Below are positions 21,859 through 30,453 of a stretch of 64,000 nucleotides of DNA, piece by piece. Below the pieces are notes generated by a model, which was not told the origin of the DNA, made no database searches, and saw only the letters and a program-made list of their open reading frames with translations. Position 1 is the stretch's first letter. Each line of letters begins with the position of its first letter. The position numbers were made by a program, and so were the translations under genes. Source of the stretch: Desulforhopalus sp. (GTDB lineage: Bacteria > Desulfobacterota > Desulfobulbia > Desulfobulbales > Desulfocapsaceae). The stretch spans positions 1 through 64,000 of the forward strand of contig JAOTRX010000002.1 of NCBI GenBank assembly GCA_030247675.1. Reading direction: 5' to 3'.

Positions 21859-21892
21859 GCCTTGAGACGGAGTGATTACTCTGTATCAAGGC
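21859..21892 (+). promoter_or_regulatory. Hairpin in the leader of the RdgC-like gene
   Basis: GCCTTGA (21859-21865) pairs with TCAAGGC (21886-21892). Inside it ACGGAGT (21867-21873) pairs with ACTCTGT (21878-21884) around GATT, giving a long stem with one internal mismatch. It lies about 45 bp before the start at 21938, in a 303-bp gap otherwise without a recognised gene. I do not recognise it as a known riboswitch. Confidence 0.4.
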
Positions 21893-21937
21893 TGGTTGCA
21901 GTTGTCGGCTTAATCAAAGAGATAGGAGTTAAATTGT

Positions 21938-22543
21938 ATGGGATTTTTAAAAGGCTCAGCGAGTTTCGTGCGCTTTTCAGTGGATGGAACTCTGCCGGAC
22001 AACCCGCTAGATTTTATTGCAAAAAGAATCATCGGTTTCTCGTTCCAAGATATCGATGAAACATACGATGAATACTCAATTGGGTGGGTATCTGTACTTA
22101 ATATGTTTGACACAAAATTTGCTTTTGCATCGTATGTAGCCGGAGAATATATAACATTGACGCTCAGAATTGATGAGAGAAAGGTTTCACCGGCGATTTT
22201 GAAAAAGATTGTACAAAAGGAAGAAGAAAGAGTTCGGCAGGAGCAGCAGGTGCCAAAGCTGAGCCGGTCGACTAAGGTACAGATCAAGGAACGGATCAGA
22301 ACGGAGCTGATGCGAAAAGCTATCCCAATTCCTTCAACTTTTGAATTATGCTGGAACCTTACAAATTCTACTTTGCTATTTTTCTCGACAAATAAGAAGG
22401 TCCATTCGATTTTGGAGGACTTTTTCAAAGAAAGCTTTGGCCTCCTTTTACGCCAGCAAATACCGTACACCACTGCTGAGCACCTGGTTGGAGGGGAGCA
22501 ATTGCCACGGCTGGAGCGGCTCACACAGGAGATTTTCGTTTAA
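21938..22543 (+). CDS. RdgC-like recombination-associated protein, N-terminal type
   Basis: A 201-aa protein resembling the N-terminal two thirds of RdgC, a ring-shaped DNA-binding protein that modulates RecA. The charged stretch ILKKIVQKEEERVRQEQQVPKLSRSTKVQIKERIRTELMRKAIPIP aligns in character with the RdgC region [30 protein letters not shown]. It is followed by the strand-rich WNLTNSTLLFFSTNKKVHSILEDFF. AGGAG precedes the ATG (GATAGGAGTTAAATTGTATG). E. coli RdgC has 303 aa; here a second gene follows that may supply the rest. The assignment is moderate. Confidence 0.65.
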   Translation: MGFLKGSASFVRFSVDGTLPDNPLDFIAKRIIGFSFQDIDETYDEYSIGWVSVLNMFDTKFAFASYVAGEYITLTLRIDERKVSPAILKKIVQKEEERVRQEQQVPKLSRSTKVQIKERIRTELMRKAIPIPSTFELCWNLTNSTLLFFSTNKKVHSILEDFFKESFGLLLRQQIPYTTAEHLVGGEQLPRLERLTQEIFV

Positions 22544-22580
22544 ATGCTGCTAGTGCGATAAATAAAGTTGGGGGCAGAAG

Positions 22581-23129
22581 ATGGATTTAGTAGACCTGAT
22601 AGTTGAAAAGAGGTTTCTTGGCCAAGAGTTTCTTACATGGCTTTGGTGGAAAAGCGAGGAGCGGGGTGGTAGTGTATACTTGGCGAATGAAGGTGATATA
22701 ACAGTAGCTTTCGAAAAACATATGTTGCTTGAATCTGGAGAAGGTGAGTCCAGCGAGAAACTTATCTGCACTGGATTACAAACCGAGTTGCAGGAAGCGA
22801 GGACCGGCCTGCAAATGGGTAAAAAACTGGAACAGGCACGGATCGTCATCAATCATAACAGCTATGAATACAGCTTTACTTTGGCTGGTGGATTAATGGA
22901 ATTCAGAAATGTACGGTTACCGAAAACCGAAACTACGGAAAACGAAAAGGATGACCGCCCTGAAGAAGTTGAAGGAATGATTCTCGAGCGAATCTTTCTT
23001 TTTGAAGAACTTGTTCGGCTAGTCAATATCTTGTTCAGTATGTTTTTATTTGTAAGACTCGGTGATCATTGGCGCGATGAACTGCAAAAAATAAGAGAAT
23101 GGGTAGCCAGAATGGCTGTCGTTTCCTAA
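22581..23129 (+). CDS. Protein paired with the RdgC-like gene (possible split C-terminal part)
   Basis: A 182-aa protein starting with a good GGGGGCAGAAG before the ATG. The opening FLGQEFLTWLWWKSEERGG is a recognisable conserved start. I recall such a segment following the RdgC-like part in deltaproteobacterial homologues, but cannot verify it here. It lies 37 bp after the first gene and in another frame, with its own start signal, so it is probably a separate subunit or a fixed gene split. It has no transmembrane signal apart from one hydrophobic patch (LVNILFSMFLFVRLG). Function unknown. Confidence 0.6.
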   Translation: MDLVDLIVEKRFLGQEFLTWLWWKSEERGGSVYLANEGDITVAFEKHMLLESGEGESSEKLICTGLQTELQEARTGLQMGKKLEQARIVINHNSYEYSFTLAGGLMEFRNVRLPKTETTENEKDDRPEEVEGMILERIFLFEELVRLVNILFSMFLFVRLGDHWRDELQKIREWVARMAVVS

Positions 23130-23155
23130 TAAATTCAAAAAGATATTCATAGGCT

Positions 23156-24580
23156 ATGGAGCTTGAAACAATAATAGGTCTGGAGATTCATGCACAGCTG
23201 AAGACTGACTCAAAAATCTTCTGTGGCTGCTCGACTGCCTTTGGCGCACCGGCAAATACCAATACCTGTCCGATTTGTCTAGGCATGCCAGGGGTTTTGC
23301 CAGTTCTCAACAAGCGAGTTGTTGAGTTCGCTATAAAACTTGGTCTTGCTACCAACTCTGCCATCAACAATTTCAGCCAGTTTGCAAGGAAGAACTATTT
23401 TTATCCGGATCTGCCCAAGGGATATCAGACATCGCAGTTCGATCTGCCGATTGTTGGAGGGGGGAGCATCGAAATCTCTGTTGATGGGTACAGGAAAAAT
23501 ATTGGCATCACTCGTATACACATGGAGGAGGATGCCGGTAAACTCCTGCATAACGAAGCAGAACCACTGTCTCACGTGGACCTGAATCGTACTGGCACAC
23601 CCCTTTTGGAGATCGTATCAGACCCTGATCTGCGTACACCGGAGGAGGCTTCAGCATATTTACGGAAATTGCATGCCATTTTGCGTTACTTAGATATTTG
23701 TGACGGCAACATGCAGGAGGGCAGTTTTCGATGCGATGCCAATATTTCTCTGCGCCCGTATGGCCAGAAGGAATTTGGAACCCGTACAGAACTGAAAAAC
23801 ATGAATTCTTTTCGCCATGTTCAAAGTGCTTTGGAATATGAAATTCGCCGCCAGAGAGATTTACTTTTGGAGGGTGAAACAATTGTTCAGGAGACTCTTC
23901 TGTGGAATCCAGATAAAAACTGTACGGAATCTATGCGAGGCAAGGAAGATGCCCACGATTACCGTTATTTTCCCTGTCCTGATCTTGTTCCGGTTGTAAT
24001 CGATGAGGCTTGGATTGAGGAAATTCGCCTGCAATTGCCGGAACTTCCAGATCAACGAAAAGAAAGATTCATCGATCAATATGGTTTACCTGATTACGAT
24101 GCGGCACTGCTCACTGGAGATCGTGAATTAGCGGATTACTTTGAGAAGACCGTTCGTGCAGGAGGATCGGCGAAGAAGGTTGCAAACTGGATTATGACTG
24201 AAATGCTGCGTGAGTTGAAAGGGGAGGCTATTACTGTCTGCAGAATACGTCCACAGCAGCTCGCAGAACTGCTTTTGATGGTTGAGGCAAATACCATCAG
24301 CGGTAAGATTGCAAAAACCGTATTTCAATCGATGATGGAGACTGGCAAGGATCCGCAAATAATCGTAAAAGAACAAAATCTTCTCCAGGTTTCCGATGAA
24401 GGAGAGATACTTGCCCTAGTCCACGAAATAATCGCTGCTAATCCACAGCAGGCAGAGGATTATCGCAATGGCAAGACCAAAATATTGGGCTTCTTCGTGG
24501 GCCAGCTGATGCAGCGGACCAAAGGCAAGGCAAATCCAAATATTGCCAATGAGCTGTTTGTCAGAGTCCTTGCCGGTTAA
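23156..24580 (+). CDS. gatB: Aspartyl/glutamyl-tRNA amidotransferase subunit B
   Basis: Kinase and transamidation subunit of GatCAB, which converts Glu-tRNA(Gln) and Asp-tRNA(Asn) to the amides. The 474-aa protein has the opening [18 protein letters not shown] and [17 protein letters not shown]. The [11 protein letters not shown] active-site segment, [31 protein letters not shown] and the C-terminal YqeY-like tRNA-binding domain ending [13 protein letters not shown] also match. gatA and gatC are not in the window. The stop is 15 bp before radC. Confidence 0.96.
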   Translation: MELETIIGLEIHAQLKTDSKIFCGCSTAFGAPANTNTCPICLGMPGVLPVLNKRVVEFAIKLGLATNSAINNFSQFARKNYFYPDLPKGYQTSQFDLPIVGGGSIEISVDGYRKNIGITRIHMEEDAGKLLHNEAEPLSHVDLNRTGTPLLEIVSDPDLRTPEEASAYLRKLHAILRYLDICDGNMQEGSFRCDANISLRPYGQKEFGTRTELKNMNSFRHVQSALEYEIRRQRDLLLEGETIVQETLLWNPDKNCTESMRGKEDAHDYRYFPCPDLVPVVIDEAWIEEIRLQLPELPDQRKERFIDQYGLPDYDAALLTGDRELADYFEKTVRAGGSAKKVANWIMTEMLRELKGEAITVCRIRPQQLAELLLMVEANTISGKIAKTVFQSMMETGKDPQIIVKEQNLLQVSDEGEILALVHEIIAANPQQAEDYRNGKTKILGFFVGQLMQRTKGKANPNIANELFVRVLAG

Positions 24581-24595
24581 CACAATAGGTATAGG

Positions 24596-25324
24596 GTGGA
24601 AAAGGAGCTTTGGCAGAAAAAAGGGGACGGACACCGTGCACGTCTACGTGACCGTTTTCTCGAAAATGGACTTCATGGTTTTAGCGACACTGAAGTTCTT
24701 GAGCTTCTTCTTTCGTTCGGCACGCCGCGCACCGATTGCAAGGAGCCGGCACGTGGCTTATTAAAGAAATTTGGCACTTTTTCCAAAGTCCTGGAAGCTC
24801 CATTGGTTTCACTTCAGGATGTTTTGGGGGTTGGTCCGAAAAATAGTTTCGCTCTGCACTTTGTTCATGCTGTTGCCAGCTATTATCTGAAAGAGCGAAT
24901 ACGCGGCAAGCGATATCTCCATTCGTCTGAGGAGGTGATCGACTATCTTACCCATTCGCTTCGTGGTTTGAAAAAAGAGGTTCTGTCGGTCATTTTTCTT
25001 GATAGCTCGCACGCTATTATCGATTCAGCCGTGGTTGCAGAAGGGACTCTTAATGTCAATACGGTATATCCGCGGGAAATTATGAAAATGGCGCTGGACT
25101 TTCATGCTGCGGCATTGATTATTGCCCATAATCATCCTTCCGGCTCGCTCCACCCCTCCACCCAGGATATGAAGCTTACCAAAAGCTTATACATGCTGTG
25201 CAGCCTTATGCAGATTCAGCTTCTCGATCATCTGGTAATTGGTGATGGAAGCTATAGCTTTGCCGATAACGGGTTGATCACTTCAATTCGCCAGGACTGT
25301 ACCGCTCTTGTTAATTCTCTGTAA
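24596..25324 (+). CDS. radC: RadC family JAB-domain protein
   Basis: A 242-aa protein with an N-terminal helix-hairpin-helix region (FSDTEVLELLLSFGTPRTDCKEPARGLLKKFG to LGVGPKNSFAL) and a C-terminal MPN/JAB metalloprotease-like domain. The JAB motif is AAALIIAHNHPSGSLHPSTQD, with the glutamate in VVAEGTLNVNTVYPREI. RadC proteins were long called DNA repair factors; their biochemical role is unsettled. The start is a GTG at 24596. It lies between gatB and hemW, with 5-15 bp gaps, so the three are likely one operon. Confidence 0.9.
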   Translation: MEKELWQKKGDGHRARLRDRFLENGLHGFSDTEVLELLLSFGTPRTDCKEPARGLLKKFGTFSKVLEAPLVSLQDVLGVGPKNSFALHFVHAVASYYLKERIRGKRYLHSSEEVIDYLTHSLRGLKKEVLSVIFLDSSHAIIDSAVVAEGTLNVNTVYPREIMKMALDFHAAALIIAHNHPSGSLHPSTQDMKLTKSLYMLCSLMQIQLLDHLVIGDGSYSFADNGLITSIRQDCTALVNSL

Positions 25325-25329
25325 GTCTG

Positions 25330-26457
25330 ATGTGTTCTCTCTATATCCATATCCCTTTCTGTCAAAAAAAATGCTACTACTGTTCCTTTAGCTCAAGCGT
25401 GAATGGCGTTGGGCTGTTCTCCTCATACGTTGCTGCAGTGCAGAAAGAACTTACAGGATACACCTTTGAAAATACCAAAAGGCAATTGAGTACAGTTTTT
25501 ATAGGAGGAGGCACACCGAGTATCCTTCCCGTCGCCCTCCTGGAAGAGCTCATTGATGATTGTTTGAAGAATTTTCATTTACTGCCAGATGCAGAAATTA
25601 CTGTTGAAACAAATCCCGGGACCGTTGATGCGCATTATATTGCACACCTCTTAGCCGCAGGAGTAAATCGCATCTCTCTTGGGGTACAGACCTTTAACGA
25701 CCATGAACTGCAGGTTCTCGGAAGAATTCATGACAGTTACATGGCGCATACAGCATTTGCAGCGATAAAAACAGCTGGTTGTGAAAACATCAGCCTGGAT
25801 CTCATGTACGGCCTTCCGGGACAAACTGCCGAATCATGGAGGAGCACGCTGACCGAGGCCATCTCGCTTGGACCCCAGCACTTGTCTCTGTACCAATTGA
25901 CCATTGAGGATGGGACACCATTCCATCACGCTTCGCAGACAGGGCAGATTACCTTGCCGGACGAAGACGAAATTCTGCTGATGGATGAGATTACCTATCG
26001 TCTGTGTGCCGATGCGGGGATCAAGCAGTACGAGATCTCCAACTTTGCTCTTCCCGGATTTGAATGTGCCCATAATATAATCTACTGGCAAAACGGTAAT
26101 TATCTTGCAGCTGGGGCTGCTGCGGTCAGCTGCATCAACGGCGTCCGGGAGAGGCGTGTTGCTAATCCCAAAGATTACATTCGACGGATCCAGGCAGGAG
26201 AATCGGTGATAATTGAGCGGGAGTGTTTGCCCCTTGAGGCATCATTTCGGGAATCAGTGATCCTGGGGCTACGGATGACGCCAGGGGTGGCGCTGCAACA
26301 GCTGGCAGATCGCTATCGTATCGACCTCGTTGAATATTATGGTGGGATCCTCACAAGGCTTTTAGAGATGGAACTTGTCGAGCTTACGGCGCATTCATTG
26401 AAGCTTACGGCCAAGGGTCGATCTCTCGCCAATTGGGTTATGGCGGAGCTGGTGTAG
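25330..26457 (+). CDS. hemW: Radical SAM heme chaperone HemW (coproporphyrinogen III oxidase-like)
   Basis: A 375-aa radical SAM protein. The cluster motif is CxxxCxxC in IPFCQKKCYYCSF, followed by FIGGGTPSILP, VETNPGTVD, RISLGVQTFNDHELQVLGR and LDLMYGLPGQT, all typical of the HemN/HemW group. A C-terminal HemW-type domain (EYEISNFALPGFECAHNIIYW) is present. The single short N-terminal segment before the cluster and the lack of the longer HemN N-terminal extension favour HemW, a heme-handling chaperone, over true HemN. The stop is four bases from the stop of the convergent regulator. Confidence 0.88.
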   Translation: MCSLYIHIPFCQKKCYYCSFSSSVNGVGLFSSYVAAVQKELTGYTFENTKRQLSTVFIGGGTPSILPVALLEELIDDCLKNFHLLPDAEITVETNPGTVDAHYIAHLLAAGVNRISLGVQTFNDHELQVLGRIHDSYMAHTAFAAIKTAGCENISLDLMYGLPGQTAESWRSTLTEAISLGPQHLSLYQLTIEDGTPFHHASQTGQITLPDEDEILLMDEITYRLCADAGIKQYEISNFALPGFECAHNIIYWQNGNYLAAGAAAVSCINGVRERRVANPKDYIRRIQAGESVIIERECLPLEASFRESVILGLRMTPGVALQQLADRYRIDLVEYYGGILTRLLEMELVELTAHSLKLTAKGRSLANWVMAELV

Positions 26458-26461
26458 CCTT

Positions 26462-27133
26462 TTAAATCGAGAGATAATCTTCAGGCATGTTGCCTGCCGA
26501 CTCGAGGCCATTGATGGAACTGTTTATGTGTGTCTCAATGGCAATCGCAGCTCCAATTGCATCGCCGGCAGCAAGAGCGGTAATAATCGACTCGTGTTCG
26601 GAGGTCGGCTTATACTCAAGTTTGTAGAAGGGATCATAAAGAATTAGAAATATTCGTGTTCTATCAAGGAGCTCTTTGATATACGAATAGAGGACACGGT
26701 TTCCGCTCAGCTCGGCAATCTTGAGGTGGAGGTTGTCGTTTGCCGTATAATATTCATCAAGATTACTTTCATCAAAGACCTTTGTTTCGATAACAATGAG
26801 CTCGCGGAGTTCTTCAAGTTGCTTTCCTGTGATACGCGTAGCGGTAAGGCGGGCTGCCATTATTTCAAGTTGCGCTCGGACTAGAAAGGTTTCCTCGATC
26901 TCACGCCGTGTCGGTGTAATGACAAAGGCTCCCCGGTTGGGAATACTGTTGACCAAACCTTCGGCCTCGAGGCGCTTGATGGCACTTCTTACTGGAGTTC
27001 TGCTTACTCCGAGCTGTTGGGCAAGGGATATCTCCACCAGCTGGCTACCCTGTTTTATATATCGCTTACGAATAGCCGTTTTCAGCTTGCGATAAACGGC
27101 ATCTTCCGAATTGGTTTTTTTGGATTGGGCCAT
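26462..27133 (-). CDS. GntR-family regulator with FCD ligand-binding domain
   Basis: Transcription factor with an N-terminal winged HTH (IRKRYIKQGSQLVEISLAQQLGVSRTPVRSAIKRLEAEGLV) and an all-helical FCD domain. The FCD domain carries the metal/ligand pattern AQLEIMAARL, NDNLHLKIAELSGNR and EHESIITALAAGD. Although the frame opens at 27196, MAQSKKTNSEDA at 27133 is the likelier start (223 aa). It is divergent from the proline/2-oxoglutarate cluster, with TTGxATACA-like sites in between, so it probably controls that cluster, perhaps in response to proline, glutamate or an oxoacid. Ligand not known. Confidence 0.88.
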   Translation of the reverse strand: MAQSKKTNSEDAVYRKLKTAIRKRYIKQGSQLVEISLAQQLGVSRTPVRSAIKRLEAEGLVNSIPNRGAFVITPTRREIEETFLVRAQLEIMAARLTATRITGKQLEELRELIVIETKVFDESNLDEYYTANDNLHLKIAELSGNRVLYSYIKELLDRTRIFLILYDPFYKLEYKPTSEHESIITALAAGDAIGAAIAIETHINSSINGLESAGNMPEDYLSI

Positions 27134-27186
27134 ATTAATCAACTGTTTAAGTGGGTTGAAGATTTTCCAGGACAAAAACCGATCAG

Positions 27187-27345
27187 TTGGATACATCCAC
27201 TATACACAAAAAATGTTGACATACCAGCTGTAAATGACGTACTAATATTGTGTCCAATAATTGTATACAATAACTCTCAATAAGAATTTTGTGCCCAAAC
27301 AGGGCGATTTGCCATTCAAAAACCTTTCTGGCATAATTGGATACA
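27187..27345. promoter_or_regulatory. Promoter and operator sites between the GntR regulator and the proline cluster
   Basis: A sigma-70-like promoter for the plus strand is seen: TTGCCA at 27309-27314, a 17-base spacer and CATAAT at 27332-27337. The operator-like word TTGGATACA occurs at 27187-27195 and 27337-27345, the latter abutting the -10. A perfect palindrome ATTGTATACAAT lies at 27260-27271, and the related ATTGTGTCCAAT at 27247-27258. FCD-type GntR regulators commonly bind TTGTATACAA-like palindromes, so these are good candidates. Confidence 0.65.
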
Positions 27346-27508
27346 CTATAGGGTTGCCGGTCAAATCCTGACCCGTATTGACAGTGGAACGCCATTCCAT
27401 CTGTCGTCGTCGGTTGGATTGAGAAAGCTATCATCTTAGTGCCTCAACTGCCAGTGCTTGTTTCCATGAATGGTTAACTTCACAATCCACTTAGTAAAAG
27501 GTAGCACC

Positions 27509-28420
27509 ATGATTAACACCATAATTGCCGGTCTTCTCCCTTATCTGCCAAAGAAGTTTGTGTGGATGTTTTCCAAGGAGTACATAGCCGGGGAAACCCT
27601 CGTTGAGGCAATTGAAAATGCCAAAAAGCTGAATTCTCAGGGCATAATGACCACCATTGATGTTCTGGGGGAATTTATTACCACGTTGGATGAGGCAGAA
27701 GCCAATAAAAGGGAGTATCTGGAGGTCATTGAAGAAGCTGAAAAGGCGGGCGTGAATGGCAATTATTCTCTGAAACCTACCTTTTTTGGCTTACTGCTCG
27801 ATAAGAACGTCGCCTATGGTCATATCCGTGAGGTCGTAGCCAAGGCTGCGTCATTTGGCAACTTTGTCCGCATTGATATGGAGGATTCGCCATGTACCGA
27901 CATGGAGATCGAACTCTATAAAAAACTCAAGGCGGAGTTTCCAGCGAACGTCGGCTTAGTCGTTCAAGCATATTTAAAAAGAACGCTTAACGATATCAAA
28001 AATCTAAATGACATTCACTCGATAGAATCTCCTGTCAACCTCAGGGTCTGCAAGGGCATTTATGTTGAACCCGAGACACTCGTCTATAAAGGATATGCTG
28101 AGATTAATCAGGCGTTTATAAATGACCTTGAGTATATGTTTCAACAAAAAATGTATCCGGCCATCGCTACCCATGATGTACAGATAATCAATGCGGCGTA
28201 TGCCCTCATTGAGAAATATCAAGTTCCCCGAGACGCGTACGAGTTTCAAATGCTTTATGGCGTAACGCCTTCTCTGCGTCAATCGATTGTCGACAAAGGT
28301 CACCGCATGCGCGTTTATGTCCCCTTCGGTAAACAGTGGTTCGGCTATAGCACCAGAAGATTGAAAGAAAACCCGAAGATGGCGGGGGTAATTCTCAAGG
28401 CCCTTTTTGTGAAGGGATAA
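27509..28420 (+). CDS. Proline dehydrogenase
   Basis: FAD enzyme oxidising L-proline to pyrroline-5-carboxylate and passing electrons to quinone. The 303-aa protein has the TIM-barrel PRODH features: VNGNYSLKPTFFGLLLD, FVRIDMEDSPCTD, VGLVVQAYLKRTLND, VNLRVCKGIYVEP, PAIATHDVQIINAA, YEFQMLYGVTP and the closing VPFGKQWFGYSTRRLKENP. The last carries the conserved YxxRRxxE-like carboxylate-binding arginines. The frame opens at 27470, but the ATG at 27509 with AAAGG upstream is preferred. It is a separate PutB-type enzyme, not a fused PutA, and is the first gene of the catabolic cluster. Confidence 0.92.
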   Translation: MINTIIAGLLPYLPKKFVWMFSKEYIAGETLVEAIENAKKLNSQGIMTTIDVLGEFITTLDEAEANKREYLEVIEEAEKAGVNGNYSLKPTFFGLLLDKNVAYGHIREVVAKAASFGNFVRIDMEDSPCTDMEIELYKKLKAEFPANVGLVVQAYLKRTLNDIKNLNDIHSIESPVNLRVCKGIYVEPETLVYKGYAEINQAFINDLEYMFQQKMYPAIATHDVQIINAAYALIEKYQVPRDAYEFQMLYGVTPSLRQSIVDKGHRMRVYVPFGKQWFGYSTRRLKENPKMAGVILKALFVKG

Positions 28421-28524
28421 ATTGCCTGGGCTTTGTGTAGTACCCGTCGAGTGTTCATGCGAAGGGCATAGATACCTTCACGATATATTTCCGTGCTTTG
28501 ATTTCCACAGGAGGAAAGGCAGTT

Positions 28525-30165
28525 ATGAATCTTCTTAATAATGCAGTTATCAATATCCCGAAACCGGTCAATGAACCGATCTACAGTTATGCCCCTGGCA
28601 GCCAGGAACGTGCTACCTTAAAAAAGGCCCTGGCCGATGCTGCCGGCAAACAGTTGGAGATACCGCTCATCATTGGCGGAAAAGAGATTAAAACCGGCCG
28701 GTTAGGTAAAGCAGTCATGCCGCATGACCACCAGCATGTTCTGGCCACATATCACCAGGCCGGGCCGGAAGAGGTACGACTTGCGATTGATACGGCGGTG
28801 GCGGCCCAGGGTATGTGGCAGGCCTTCCGTTGGGAAGAGCGCTGCGCGATCTTTTTAAAGGCCGCCGAGCTTTTGTCGAGCAAATACAGGGCTTTGATCA
28901 ATGCCGGTGCTATGCTGGCCGGTGGGAAGAACGCCTTTCAAGCGGAGATCGACGCGGCCTGTGAGTTTATAGATTTTCTCCGCTTCAATGTCAGCTATGC
29001 CCAGGAGATCTACGAGAAGCAACCTGAGTCCTCGGCGGGAGTGTGGAATTACACCCAGCATCGGCCGCTGGAAGGGTTTGTTTTTGCGGTAACACCCTTC
29101 AACTTTACCGCAATTGCTGGAAACCTGCCAACCGCCCCGGCAATCATGGGCAATACCGTGGTCTGGAAACCGGCATCTTCCCTGGTATATACGCCGTATC
29201 TCATTATGGGGATTCTTGAAGAGGCCGGCCTGCCGCCGGGCGTGATCAATTTTGTCCCAGGCTCAGGGGCGACGGTCGGGGACATATGCCTCACCGATCC
29301 AAACCTCGCGGGAGTCCATTTTACCGGCTCGACCCGGGTGTTTCACCAGATGTGGCGGACTATTGGCGAAAATATCGGTAAATACCGGTCGTACCCACGT
29401 ATTGTCGGTGAAACCGGTGGCAAGGATTTCATCTTCGCCCACAGTAGCGCTGCTGTCCAGCCGCTGGTAACTGCCATGGTCCGAGGGGCTTTTGAATACC
29501 AAGGCCAGAAATGTTCTGCAGCCAGCCGGGCCTACATCCCCCGCTCGCTCTGGCCGGCGGTTGAGGCCGGGGTACGGACGGAGATGGCCCGGATCAAGAT
29601 GGGGCCGCCAACCGATTTCCGCAACTTTGTCGGAGCGGTGATTGATGAAGGGGCCTTTGATACCATTGCCGGATATATCGACTACGCGGGCAAAAATCCG
29701 GGAGGGGAGATCCTTATTGGCGGCAAATGTGACAAAAGCATTGGCTATTTCATCGAGCCAACGGTAATCTTGGCGTCCGACCCACATTTCAAAACCATGA
29801 TTGAAGAGATCTTTGGGCCGGTATTGACAGTGTATGTGTACGAAGATCAGCAATTTGCCGAGACCCTGGAACTCTGTAACAGCTCTTCAGCCTATGGCCT
29901 TACAGGGGCCATTTTTGCCCAGGAGCGGGCGGCGGTGAGTCTGGCGATGGCTCGACTGGAGCATGCCGCGGGTAACTTTTATATCAACGATAAACCGACC
30001 GGTGCGGTGGTAGGCCAGCAGCCCTTTGGCGGCGGCAGAGCCTCCGGGACCAATGATAAGGCGGGTTCCATGGCCAATCTGATGCGTTGGGTTTCAACCC
30101 GGACGATAAAAGAAACATTTGTTTCTCCTGTTGAATTTTCGTATCCTTTTATGGCGGCAGAGTAG
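28525..30165 (+). CDS. 1-pyrroline-5-carboxylate dehydrogenase
   Basis: NAD-dependent aldehyde dehydrogenase converting glutamate semialdehyde to glutamate, the second step of proline use. The 546-aa protein has the ALDH motifs TPFNFTAIAGNLPTAPAIMGN and VGETGGKDF, with the catalytic glutamate in the latter. The catalytic cysteine lies in EYQGQKCSAASRAYIP, and the C-terminal EEIFGPVLTVYVY and QQPFGGGRASGTNDKAG follow. The longer N-terminus matches the P5CDH (RocA/ALDH4) type. Start: ATG at 28525 preceded by AGGAGGAAAGG; the upstream in-frame ATG at 28498 lacks an SD. It is 104 bp after proline dehydrogenase. Confidence 0.93.
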   Translation: MNLLNNAVINIPKPVNEPIYSYAPGSQERATLKKALADAAGKQLEIPLIIGGKEIKTGRLGKAVMPHDHQHVLATYHQAGPEEVRLAIDTAVAAQGMWQAFRWEERCAIFLKAAELLSSKYRALINAGAMLAGGKNAFQAEIDAACEFIDFLRFNVSYAQEIYEKQPESSAGVWNYTQHRPLEGFVFAVTPFNFTAIAGNLPTAPAIMGNTVVWKPASSLVYTPYLIMGILEEAGLPPGVINFVPGSGATVGDICLTDPNLAGVHFTGSTRVFHQMWRTIGENIGKYRSYPRIVGETGGKDFIFAHSSAAVQPLVTAMVRGAFEYQGQKCSAASRAYIPRSLWPAVEAGVRTEMARIKMGPPTDFRNFVGAVIDEGAFDTIAGYIDYAGKNPGGEILIGGKCDKSIGYFIEPTVILASDPHFKTMIEEIFGPVLTVYVYEDQQFAETLELCNSSSAYGLTGAIFAQERAAVSLAMARLEHAAGNFYINDKPTGAVVGQQPFGGGRASGTNDKAGSMANLMRWVSTRTIKETFVSPVEFSYPFMAAE

Positions 30166-30225
30166 TACACGGGAAGACTGAAAACCAGTTGGTTGTTGGC
30201 AAAACAACATGAGTACGAGGGACGT

Positions 30226-30453
30226 ATGGCCAAACTGAAGCTGAAGACAATTGTGATCAACCGGGACTGGTGCAAGGGTTGTGGTATCTGCGTGCATTTA
30301 TGTCCAAAAAAGGTCCTCGAATTGGACGGGTCGGATAAATCGGTGGTGGTTCGGCCGGATGACTGCATATGTTGTCGAATGTGCGAACTCCGCTGTCCGG
30401 ATCTCGCCATTGAGGTGTTGATCGACGAGGAGGGGGATGAAAATGCCAAATAA
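30226..30453 (+). CDS. korD: 2-oxoacid:ferredoxin oxidoreductase delta subunit (2[4Fe-4S] ferredoxin)
   Basis: A small ferredoxin subunit with two cluster motifs, CKGCGICVHLCPKKVL and CICCRMCELRCPDLAI. It gives 75 aa from the ATG at 30226, which follows GAGGGACGT; the frame opens at 30193. It transfers electrons from the TPP-containing subunits to free ferredoxin. It starts the Kor gene set D-A-B-C, and its end overlaps the start of the alpha subunit, so they are translationally coupled. Confidence 0.9.
   Translation: MAKLKLKTIVINRDWCKGCGICVHLCPKKVLELDGSDKSVVVRPDDCICCRMCELRCPDLAIEVLIDEEGDENAK

Noticed and set aside
26455..26464. Terminator between convergent hemW and the GntR gene
   Set aside because: Only four bases separate the stops, and no hairpin is visible in the overlap; termination must occur inside the opposite gene or by Rho.
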